Source: Strongylocentrotus droebachiensis
Taxonomy: Eukaryota; Echinodermata; Echinoidea; Camarodonta; Strongylocentrotidae
NCBI GenBank assembly: GCA_035222895.1
Contig: JAVYIG010009928.1
Location: 1-64,000, forward strand
Length of the DNA: 64,000 nucleotides
Direction of reading: 5' to 3'
Shown: one piece after another, positions 46,201 to 58,800 of the stretch
Layout: each line of letters starts with the position of its first letter
Numbering within the stretch: position 1 is the first letter of the stretch
Position numbers and translations under genes: made by a program
The notes under the pieces: generated by a model
Database searches by the model: none
Told to the model about the DNA's origin: nothing
What the model saw: only the letters and a program-made list of their open reading frames with translations

Positions 46201-49200
46201 TGCAGCATTGCAAAGTTACACCAATATCTTTGACACAAGAACGGTTTTTGAAGCCTGTGCCCATTGGTTATATTACATGCGCGCGAGCATACGTTCGAGA
46301 CTCGCCAAAAGACACCACTTTTCCTATGTGGGTAAATAAGACCATAGAGTTACTAGCACTTGAACTCCATGATAAGACCACAGTACTATTATCACTACAT
46401 AAAGTTACTAGCCAAAGCATCTCAGAATAAAATGGATGTTTTCAACATGTTACTCCTTTTTCAGACTCAATTTCAACATCCGACGAACTGTTACCTAACA
46501 TAGATTTGTAGATTATTAAGACTGTATAACATCTAAATGACTTTTTTTTTTTTTATTTAAATTTACCATTTGCAATATAATATTATACTTATTTTCCAAT
46601 GTGTTTCGTAAATTCTGAACGAATTAGCCATTAATAGGGTTAGGGTTAGTGTCATTAATACTAATATCGCAATAAACACGATACGATATGTGATGCTTGT
46701 TTTAACGACTAAACCTTGAAAAACATAGGAATCAAACTAGCTGCTTACTTTGACAAACGGGAGGATCATTCTCCCAAGTGCCATCGTGGAGACATCTATT
46801 CAAGTTACTTCCAAGCAGAGTGTACTTGCTGCTGCTGCAGTTATATGATATCGTCTGGTTTACCACGGGATCTTCAGCCAATAGAGGATCGAGCATTGAA
46901 TAGGCAGCTATGGGAGGCGATGGGCACACTATAGCTGCAGAAACATGAGTAATGATTATGAAACATGATCGTAACTACTTTCCACAAATCAATCCAAGGC
47001 AATAGACCTGTCTACTAACACTTTCAAATGTATGGAGGTTTCTTTCCTGGTGACCTAGTGACGAAGTATTCCATTAACATGGAATTAATGACTGAACTGC
47101 AATGGATTGGATCCAGTCTGCATAAATTACTTGTTGCTATTTCAATCAAGCCTCGGACAAGTTCCAGGGTTGTTAATAACATAGATTTTTAGATTTGCGT
47201 AGACCACTACGTGTGACGTCCTTTAAAGGCACTGCATAACATATATTTTCTTTTATTTCTCTATATTATGCACTGTTTAGATTGATTTATTTGAGCATGT
47301 GAAGCCCTTACCCGTGCATATGGGTGTATGACCGAGCCAAGACCCGTCCTCTAAGCACACCCATACAGCAGTGTTTGTCTGGCCATCCATCATGTATCCA
47401 TCAATGCATTCCCATGTGATATAAGAACCTGTATCCAGCGTCTGGTTCGGCAAGGTTGTTATGGTGTTAGCTATGGGGCCTGGCAGTGCACAGGTAGCTG
47501 ATATCAAACCTGTGGAGAGGATATATTATAGGAAAATGATCGAAACTGCTCTCGAGAAATCAACTCTAGGGCAATTTCAGTAGCCTATCGTAATATAAAT
47601 TATGTTCGGAATACTTAACTTGTCACTGTCATGCTGGCACTTTTCAATACTTGACGCACACGGCTATTGAAATTGCAATAGGGTGATTTTTTTAAAAGTT
47701 GATGCTACAAAAGCAAAAAGCAATCCCCGCCCCTAGAAAATCACAAGGGTTTTCACCGCCGCCCCCCCCCCCCCGATGTCTTTTGTTTGGTTCGCCATCA
47801 CATACCAATTGACACCTAGATTGAGAGCGGAAAATTTAGATTAATGTTTTCTGTATATGTACTTAAGGTCCATGAACGCAAGATGATGGGGGTGGGGGGG
47901 GGGGGGGGGTGGGGGGCAGTGAGCACTTAAAAAAAAAAGATTGCTCCCGAAAATTTTCAAATCGCGCCGGCCGATAATTCTTACAGGTGTTACTGTAACA
48001 TTGGCTGAGTGCTGGAATAGAAACAAGATTTACTGTTATTATCAAGAACAAGAGAAGACATTGGCAACTGAAATCATTGTCCTTAGATTAGAATCATCGC
48101 TATAGCGAGCTCAATTGTTCTTTATAGTCACATCACTATGCTGCTACATTAAGACATATCAAGTGTTTTCTATCTATTTTTGTATATTCACGACAGCTCA
48201 GTGTTAGAGCAGAGGTCTTAAGAAAGCCGATCCACTAGCACCCTTTAATAAGGCATTAGTCCTCATTACCCAGTTCCTCGGATAGGCCTTAAAGCAGTCA
48301 GTCCCCTGGTTACTCAATTCCAAGGTTTACAATGCATATTTAGCTGACAGGTAAAACAAACCATGTACCTGCGCTAAATACAACTTTTTATTGTACCGAA
48401 GTGTCTACCCTGTATTAAGAACAGGGATATTATCTTACCTGTACATGTAAAGTCAGGTGTACTCCATGTGCCTGTATGTTGACAGAAGCTGATTGGTTCA
48501 CTATCAGGAATATAACCATATTGACAGGTGTATACAGCTATATCTTGAAACACTGATCCTAGTATCATGGTGGATGCATTGGCGACTTCTGGTGGGCTTC
48601 CCTCACACTCGACAGCTATTCAGGAAAGCAGGAGAGACTAGATAAATATCATGTCCTTGTTCATAGTTCAGGAAGGGGTGATATATTTTTTTTACATCCA
48701 AACATAGTGATAGTTCAATTAATTTTGTTTATTTATCAACAACTCTTAAATGATAATACCTTACTGTTATTCCTGATGAATAACAATTTTGTTGGTGATA
48801 AAATTGTAGAAGCTTCGACGAAGCCTTGCTTAATGAATTCATAATTTAAGACACTTTCAGCAGCATTTTACTGAAGTTTGAAAGCTGTCACTACGTTAGC
48901 ATGTCGTGAAGCATGACGCAATATAAAGAATTGTTATGAAATACGGAATGTCATCTGCAAACATTAAAAAGAACCTCACATGCGTTTTGAGGAAAAAATA
49001 TGGTATAGTATTTCATTCACTTGATTCTCATGTCATTCGTTAAGGGTTGGGATCTCAACCCGGCATAAATGTCCTTGGCAAGACTTAAATCCATATTATG
49101 TTGTCAGTATCCAGCCAGGTGCCAATAGGCTCTTGGTAATTGCTGGAGTAATGGGACTACAAGAGCATGAGGAAGAGCAGTATTAATGATGGTGGGGCTA

Positions 49201-52200
49201 CTCTGTGGGTAAATAAGACTCAATTATCATTTCTTATTCATTGAAAAAACAGTCGCTTTACCTTTACACGATGGTCTTTGATGATTCCATGCTCCATTAT
49301 TCATACACCTTAAAATGCTTTCTCCAGAAAATGTAAAGCCCTCCTGACAGGTGAAATGAAGAGTAGCACCGACAGAGTAAGTCGTTCTATCGTCTGGTAA
49401 ACGATTACCATGCAAAGGTTCACCTGGGTCACCGCAGGCAGGAATTCCTGAAAACATATGGAATAACTTGTATATATATTTTTAAAATCCTGTCTAATCG
49501 TGCTCTCATTTTGACAAAGGAAAACGTTAGATAAACAATGCCAATAGAATTAGATTCCATTTATTTCGGAGTCCGACTAACGTGACAAACACCAACCCGA
49601 TAATAGAGCGAACAAAAATTGGATTATCAGAGCCAGTTTGGCCTTACCTGAGGTATTTAGGGACGTTAAAGACACATAAAGGTGTTGGCTCTCATGGGGA
49701 AATCTACACCTTTCAGGTGCTTACCAAATAACAGGTGTTGTCAATCACCAGAGTTAGCCTCAAGTTTTATGTTAAACAGGCCTTATGTAATGTTTGCATT
49801 GTACACCCATTAATAGTATTTCCACCAAGGCTGGTGTCAGCAGATTGTGGCCTTCTGCACATGAAAACTGACCTCCCTCTACCTTTAAATGATAATCATA
49901 TTTAATAATGCAAACAGTTATTGGTAAGAAAAGCTAAGATCACCCTTAATACGTTAGAATAATAATCATAATCAGAATTATTATTGTTATAATAATAATA
50001 ATATTTTATATAGCGCTAATACATTTACGATGTCTCTAAGCACTTAACAGATATACCATTACCCCGGTCATTAGATTCAATGCTTGCCCGCAATGCTTGC
50101 CTGAAAGTGCGCTTCATAAATGCAAATATTACAGATTTTCTTTTTCGAACACCTTGAATGTTTGTTATCACAACTTGCATTTGTTTAGTTTAAAGTGAAA
50201 TTTAGTTTACAGTCTCTAAATAATAATTAATTACATGTTTAAAAAAAACTTCAATCATATTATGCACAGTGATTGCGGATGCATATTGATATAACCATGG
50301 TAACACAGTTGATAGTTATAATATAGACGTTTGTTATCTATTTTACTAACCCAATTGACATAACGTCTGTTTTGTATATCCACAAAATGAATCATCCCAC
50401 CTGAAGTTACTGTCCCTCCACATTCGTACACAGTGGCGATTGTTTTGATCGAGTGTGCCTGAGCGCCATGCCTCGTAGATGACTCGGGTTTCTGAAGACG
50501 GCAAAGCAGATGAATATATTATACATGTAAAAAACATTATATTAATCAGCAACAAGTCAATTCATATACAGCAGGCTTGCGGATGCACCATGTGAGAGAG
50601 AGGGAGGATTGAGGAGTCCGGAAAAGGACTCTCGGTAATCTTTCTTGAGAGTGTGTAGTCCTGAAAATACGACGATTGTATATACTTGGATCACTATTGT
50701 ATTCAAGGGTACTTCACTTTAGAACGTTTACAGTTCACTTAAAATTCATTATTCTGGTTCAAATTTCAAGATTTCTATAACAAAATTCAATGAAGAGAAA
50801 TTGCTGTTTTAATTTCAAAATATTCTCATATATTTATATATATCTTGTATGTAATTATCATATCGCATGTTTTGCGATTTTCATTTCTTGATAATATCCC
50901 AAGCAAATGTCTAATTTTGTTTGTTATCCCGTGGAATTTGCTTTCTGGAGAGAAAAAAAAGAGAAATATAAAGAGATAAAACCGGTATCTTTACCTTTAC
51001 CTTTACCCGAGATTCTGGAAGAATGCTGTGTTCTCAGCAGTCGGGCTTCCAGTATCAATCTAGTTTTTAAATTTATCATTGATGTGTGTGCTTAAAGGGC
51101 AAATCTACTTTTAAAATAATTTACTTTCAATAGAAGCAGATCAATCAGACAAACCAATCAAAAAAAGTTTGAGCAAATCGGATAACTAATAAGAAAGTTA
51201 TGAATTTGTATTGACATGAAAAGCCTTTAAAGTGAGAACGGGGTCAGACCCGTTCTCACTCACTTTGAAAGTGGTCTTAGTTAGACCGCTCCAGAGGAAC
51301 GGGTCTTGAGGAACGGTTTGCGAGCGTTCACACTCGAGCAGTTTTTTATGGCTCAAACCGCTCCACGAGTCAAAGTGGTCTTGTTGCTATGGCAGCTCAG
51401 GTCAGCAGGTCATTTTTTTCGCGCGCGGAATACAAACCGTATGTACCGTACTACATGTTTCGCACGGAACGTCACTAGCTCACTTCCGGTCAAAGTACGC
51501 TTCCGTTCACATTGCACGTTAGAGCGGTCCAAACCGCTCTTAATAAGACCCGTTCCTCAAGACCACTTCCCGAGGTGGTCTTCTGGAGCGGTCCAGAAGT
51601 CCACTTCCTGGACCACTTTGACCGTTCTCACTCACCTAAGAACTGCTCCTGAGGAACGGGTCTTAGTTAGACCGCTCCAACGAAGTGAATGAGAACGGGG
51701 TAGCCTTTAATAAAAAGTAAACATTTAAAATAAACTAATGTTCCGTTCACAAGCTTATAGTGATACTGGTGAACCCCATATTATGTCATTGAAGAAAGAC
51801 GCGTTTACTTGGTACTCTATACTGCTTAAAGTTTGACTATCATACTATTATTGAGGATATAATTTGTTCATCATGACTTACTATCAGACCAATACCAGGA
51901 CCGTCCGTCGTCTTCGTCATAACCACCGATCCACCATGCCGTGTTTACGCCTTTGTCTCTCAGATACAGGGCTCGGTCCAGCAATAAAGCATTAGCGCTC
52001 TCATCGAGTATTTCAGCCATAAATCCTCCTCTCTCATTACACTCTTCGGCCCCGTCATCACAGTTCCTCGACACATCCAGGAATTGGAAACAGGTGCCCA
52101 TGTATTCTAGTACCATGTCGGATTGGCTGAGTCCAACACTCTGGCAAGACCGATCTAGAAAGAAATAGCCATGTGTGGGACAAAAAAGGAGAAAGTACTG

Positions 52201-52851
52201 AATTATGCTTGAAGTTCGAGGAAATATACAAAAACACAATAATTAATATTCCTCTTTAAGATTTGTTGAATTGGTACATTCTATGGCAGTACGAATGACC
52301 AACGGAAGCTTCGGGAAGAGTACATCAGCTATAGGGGCTGGGCTGAACATCTGGATGGCCTCAACATTTGCTATTCGAGACAAACACCTTATGCTCCTTA
52401 CAGGTGTGAAATGGTTTAACGGACAAGAGAACTTAGATATCATGAGACAAGAGGTTAGAGGGCTGTAACAATAAAAGAAGATTATCCTATGGATTGAAAC
52501 AAATTTCTGTGAAAGCCTAGATATATTGCATCATTTCAAACAATGAATAGATGAAGCATGAGTCATAATTTCACAAATTTCATAAATTAACTTTTAAAAT
52601 AATTTAAAACCAAAGAAGCACATGCATATGGCCTGACGAACATTCGTTCCATCAGCCAAAACTTGGTACAAGGCGACTTTGACTACACTTATCAAAGACC
52701 CGTGGCACAGAAGTATTATGAATAGGGTATCACTGGGCAGGAACCAAGTTAATCTTCATCATGAAATAGATTTCAAATTCAGATAGGTTATACATTTTGA
52801 ATTAGGAGCTATCAAAGTTGGGTCATTTTATTTTTCATAAGCACTGTATAA

Positions 52852-52898
<47 letters not shown>

Positions 52899-55800
52899 TT
52901 ACTGTCATTTAACCACTAGGAAAAAAAAAAAACTCCCCGGTTGCTATTATTTGCTGACGAGAGTGTATCGGTGAAAGTGAAAGCTCGTCCCACTCTGTAA
53001 AAGTCGTATATTTAGTCCAGCTTCTGAGTAATGACATATCAATTCGTCATGTCTGGCGAAATCTAACTATTCTATCAACAAAAAAGGATTAATATATATA
53101 TATAAACAAATGAAACAGATGATGATGAAATAGTCAGTCCAGCACTTGCTTGTATATTTGACCAGTTTTCAAAGCTGAATTATAATGAACTCATGACCAT
53201 GAACAACATAGAGATACTTACCATACTGACAGAGTAAGGCATTTTGAACTTGGAACGATCTAGGATTCCAAGAATATTTCGCCGAGCCAGAATGGTATGA
53301 CAATTCAATGCAATCCCCTGGATTCGAATCCGGAAATGGGTTTTGCCAAAAGAAAAGTTCGATGTATTTGTCACCTGATGAAAAAACCGTACAAAAAGGG
53401 GTATTAAACTCTACAGTCATCATAACATGTTTTCTTATAGGTGTGTTGATGTAGCAATTTACACCGTCTTATCTTCCATGTTAAGAACATGCTTAAAGGC
53501 CAAGTTCACTCCAAAAATAACTTACTTTCAATTAGAAGCGGAAAAATCAGACAATCCAATCAAAAAAAGTTTGAGCAAAATCGGATAACTTACGTATAAG
53601 AAAGTTATGAATTTGTAATGACATGAACAACTTTAAATATCATAAGACAAATTGGCAACTCACTCATGAGTCTGTGATATCATGTCCTCACTATCCCCTA
53701 ATTGTTATCTTTATATTGATAATATAAATTTCCTATTTTCTCCCTAAGAATCTTATTTTTGCACACCAGCATCCAAGTTAGCTTGATACTGATAGTAATA
53801 GGTTTTTGTGGATGCACTAATATAGAGTAATTTTTTTTCTCCAGTTTAATCATGAAACATGTGAAATTTGATAAACTATTTATATAAAAATCAAAGATTA
53901 TGGATATACAATATTCAGAAATAGTATTAATTCTTCAAAATTCATAAAAGATATTGTGAAATGTCATACACTCAATATGATACAAATCATATAACCTGGG
54001 CAAAGGCATATAAAGCAATTGATAAATACTGAGGACATAACGTCACAACCTGATAATCATATTGGCAATTTGTGTTTTGATTCTGATTGTTCCATAGTTA
54101 TGTTTTAAAAAAATCACAACTTTCTTATTAATTATCCGATTTTACTCAAACTTTTTTTGATTGGTTTGTCTGATTTTCTGCTTCTATTGAAGTTAGTTAT
54201 TCTTGAAGTGTACTTCTACTTCTACTTCTACGACGATACTCAGCAGGATCCATAAGTCAGGATGTATAGCGCTGACTGCTGAGGAATAAACTATCTAGTT
54301 CTTGGTCTAGATGCTGGGTGGAAGCGCTCCCTTGAAGCCCTCCAGTGAAGCAGCGTCAAGGGTGATCTTTGAAAGTGCATTCCACGCAGTTACTGTCCGA
54401 GGGAAAAATGAGTTCTGGTAGAGCTGGGTGTGGGATGGGATAGCCAGCAACTTCTTTGAGTGATACTGTCGTGTGTTGCTGGCAATCATGGGTGCTGTGC
54501 AGTGGCGTAGACAGGTTCGTACACCTGGGGGGGATGACTCAGGGGCGGATCTAGCTTTTTGCTAAGGGGGGGGGGGTTGACCCAAATAATGACGATGCGG
54601 AGCATCGTCCACGAGCCGCGAAGCGGCGAGCCGATTTTTTTTGGGGGTGTTTATTTGAACCCCGTAAGTGATGTTTTCCTGGCATCTATTAACTCAATGG
54701 AGACCATAAAAAGCAGTGCATGATAACGTCTTTTTAAATCAAGTAACAGTTAAATACACAGTTATATCCAGAGTTATCATGTGTTTGGTTAAGTTACCAG
54801 ATGAGTTGAATATCTTCTCACAATATTTGCACTTGAAAGGGTTTCTCTCCAGCGTGCGTTCTTTTTTCTTTCTTTTTTTTTTTTTTTTTTTTTTTTTGGG
54901 GGGGGGGGGGGCCGCCCAAGGGGGGGGTTTAAACCCCCTAAACCCCCCCCCCGTAGATCCGCGCCTGTTTAATCTTGTGGTTATCTTGTGGTTTCCAAAC
55001 CACAAGATAACCACAAAATACTTGTAAGATTTTCTTTTTTTTACCGTCTGAATTGGCTTTCACCGTGTGAATGCGGCTAATAACAATAAACACAATTACA
55101 ATAATGATGAGGATTATTATTATCATCATCATAATTATTATTATTATTAATATTATAATTGTTATCATTATTATTATTACTATTATTATCATCATTATGA
55201 CTTATTAAGTAAGCAAATATCATTCCCCAAAACCTGGGGGGGGGGGGAATGATTGTACATGCCATCCCCCCCACCTTGTGAGGTGGGGGGATGCATCCCC
55301 CTCATCCCCCCCCCCCCCCCCCGTTGTCTACGCCCCTGGTGCTGTGTAATGGTATGCATTGATGGCTACTGTGTTGTTTTGGATCTTGTACATGAGGTGG
55401 AGGCTTGCAGCATTTCTTCTCCTCTCCAGGCTCTCCCATTTCAGATGTTGAATCATGGCCGAGACACTGGCCATACGACGATATCTCTGGACGGTGAATC
55501 TTGCTGCTCGCCTTTGTACTGCCTCGATTTTGGATATATGCTTGTTTGTGTGAGGGTTCCAGACCGAGCAACAGTATTCCAGATGAGGTCTAACAAGAGA
55601 GAAGTAGGCTTGTTGGCGGATCTTTTGTGAGGTTTTGCGGAGATTTCTGCTGACTAGTCCCAGCATCCGATTGGCTCGGGATGTGATGTTGTTCATGTGG
55701 CCTTGCCAGGACAAGTTGGATGAGAAAGTCAGTCCTAGATACCGGAGATCTGTTACCAACGCAAGAGGAGTGTCTCCTAGCGTGTACTTTCCCTTCAACA

Positions 55801-58800
55801 TGTTCAACGCAAATATGCAAAGGCCCTCATCTTTATCTGTCATTCACTCATTATACCACCAACATCCGATCGATATAAAAACTTCGTTAAGAAAACAAAA
55901 GTACACACTTTGAAAATTACCCACATAATTATAATTTCACGATATCGGCATAACATTTTTCTAATGAAGTTATTGATGGTATCCTATGAAATCGGGTTGC
56001 ACTTAAACTATTGACAATATTGTCAATGCTTGAGTGAGCACTAGCTATTTTAGAAAAACTCGCGAAAATCGGTTTATGCAAATGAAAACGGTCAGTTTTG
56101 AATTGGAGCATATCAAGTGCATATCAAGCACCAATGCAGTTGCTCTGTTAACTATCAATTATCGATTTGAACCCCATCAGTTTATCTTTAATCTTACATC
56201 TGCAGTCGTGCACCCTAATCCCTTCCACACTCACAAACACGCTCGTATGTGTACGCACACAACATTACATATGTATTGTCTTTCTGCCCTAAATGTCAAT
56301 TTTCGTAAGTTTGATAGAAGTAATGCAATACAGGAGATATATAACAGTTTTTCAATTTTCATGAAAGAGATATTAAATCTAATTCATTAAAAAAACAATT
56401 TGTTCCCTTGAGTTGTCACATCTCTTCGATCTAACTTGTACAATACGTTCCCGTGTGAAGCATTTGGAAAACAAATAAAGCGTTACCTTTGTCAATATAT
56501 CTGTTACTTTTCCTGAATTTCTAATTCACCATTGAACACCTTGATTTATAGCGGTCTTGTTACTTTTAATATATATTAGTTTAAGGAAACAAATATGTAA
56601 AATTAATGGTAGAATCTCTTCCCGTTACATCATGCAATCATCCCCTCGTTATCCAGACAAAAATGGGCCCTGAAGCAGATGGTCTATGCTTGAAAGACAT
56701 CCCTTGCAATGATGGAGGTGATGTTGGGGATGGGGCAGTGTCATATCTAGCATCGGGTGAAGCTAATTAGCTTCACGAAGGGCCAGAAAACCCAAGAGGA
56801 ACTCGCTATAGGGGTACAAGAAAGGGGATGCCTATATATCTTTACTGAATCCCTGTCTTGGGAGGATGCCACGCCTCTCCTTTATTAACTTCTGGATACG
56901 GCACTAGTGGTAGGCACGGCTAGATATAGGGTTGAAGACCAATTTTATAGTTCAAATTAATTTGTTTGTACTTAAAAAAACAAATGCAATACTGATTTGC
57001 ACTTTGATCCAAACTAAGCTAGGCTTACACAAACTTTCGCAATCCTAATTTCGCGACTTTTTCTTCGAAATTAGCTCGTGCACATCTAACCGTACACTAT
57101 TGCCGATGATCGTAGTACAATTCCATTGAGTAGACCCTCACCAATACTTTCAAATCATGCAGATATCATGAAAGTTATAGTTTCTTCAATTCTGTTCTGA
57201 AGTCCGGTTCTTTTCTAGAAGCTTCATATACCAATAAACCTGTAAATTATTAATTCTCAGTTTTCTGTTTTTACTCAAAACGAATGGCTTGAATCAATTT
57301 CGTCATGCATCATTCGAATTCGTTACTCGTTCTATATGAGGTCTAATTGACGAATTTGAATAAATTTCTTTTAAACTCGATCGCACAAAGACGAATTTAT
57401 TATTACTTTCTGCTGCAGAACGCCAGAGGAGACGAATACGATTAATGAAATCTGACAAAATTAATGGACAAGTGTTAAAGCCCCACTGTCCTACTTGTAG
57501 CTACTTGCTCCCTCTATGTAGAAAACTTCCCCAATCGGTGCCTGTTGGTCCCCCATGATCCTCTTTTTCTTATGTTAGTTGAGAGCTGAGTTGATGAGAT
57601 AGCCACCTGTCAGTGGCCTGGCTGGGTGGTCTAATCCCTTCTGGTCAAGTAGTATTGACGGTCTTTAACATTTAGTGACCATTGACTTATATGAATTGCA
57701 AATGACTAAATTAACTTTGACATTTGCACGATCCCAGATTCCTAGAATGGAATTAGAGCGCACAAAAATTATTTGATTGAAAAAAAGTGTTCAAATGGAC
57801 GGAATATCCTATATTACCCTGGCCATAGGATTCAGGCATGCCCGCACACAATATCTTTTAACTTTTCGTTTCTTACTTTTTCTCCACTTCCAGTCTCGCC
57901 CTTCCCTTGCTCCGATCCAGATGTTATCTTCTTCATTAAATGTCCTAAGAAACTCGACTAGAAATTCCTGCGTCTGAGCATCTTTCACTGTAGCAAGTAT
58001 CTCCTCTTCATTGGTGCAACGATTGAATGCGTTATCCCAATTTCCAGAGCCTCGTCTCCGGTAGCAAGTGTGATTGGAATATCGTTCGGTACCGTTTGAG
58101 CTGCATGTCCCTGTGAAAAGTAATAGAAAAACTGTTATAACGTAATATAAAATACATTTCAATATAAAGATACTGTACCTCCGGTTGAGGAAATGCATGA
58201 ATCAAATAACACAATTAGTCCGTTGTAATTCATATTTTATTGAGTAATTTGCTGGCTGTGTACCAAAAATATATCTTGTTTTCATTATAAAGATAGAACT
58301 GGCCCAATTTCTCTTCCCTAAAAGAAACAATATTTAAAAGGTCAAATATTATTGCGTTTGAGATTAGGGAATTCGTATTTCATGCTGAATGCAACCTTTA
58401 TAAAGTGTTTCATTCCTAAATACGTTAACATAAGTAATGTTTTGTGAGTGCATGATCCATTATGGGTAACGTGATTTTATACATCCTGTTATAATGACAG
58501 TTATCCGCCCTATTAATTTACACAAATAAACACTGATTTTATCATTATCATAATTATTATATGATATTGGTTTCAAGAAGCTACAGCCGTTCTATCATTC
58601 CGATTTTAATACCCTAAACTTTTACATATCTGTTTATTTGAGTCCTGCTTTGCTTTAACTAAAAACAACTCAAAATACTAAAAACTACTCTCTATAAAGC
58701 GTTAATCCCCCTTTATTCTTTGCGTATATATACGTGTAAACGTGGATATAAATCAAATTAATGTATACATGTAAATATACAAACTTGTTGTTCGCAAAGA

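Larger units (their letters stand above)
54230..55843 (-). mobile_element. LINE reverse-transcriptase C-terminus split by an hAT insertion
   Basis: 55843-55339 encodes DLRYLGLTFSSNLSWQGHMN, LVRPHLEYCCSVWNPHTNK and KIEAVQRRAARFTV, the thumb and C-terminal region of jockey-superfamily LINEs. The frame resumes at 54489 with QNSFFPRTVTAWNAL. Between them lies the element at 54500-55338. Confidence 0.85.

Noticed and set aside
46636-46651. Telomere-like TTAGGG repeats
   Set aside because: Only about two units (AGGGTTAGGGTTAG); chance or a tiny remnant.
51306-51692. 128-codon plus-strand frame
   Set aside because: Lies inside a nested mobile element made of short repeats, with no protein-like features.
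54938-55274. Ile/Asn-rich frames
   Set aside because: Translation of an (ATT)n tract inside the hAT-like element.
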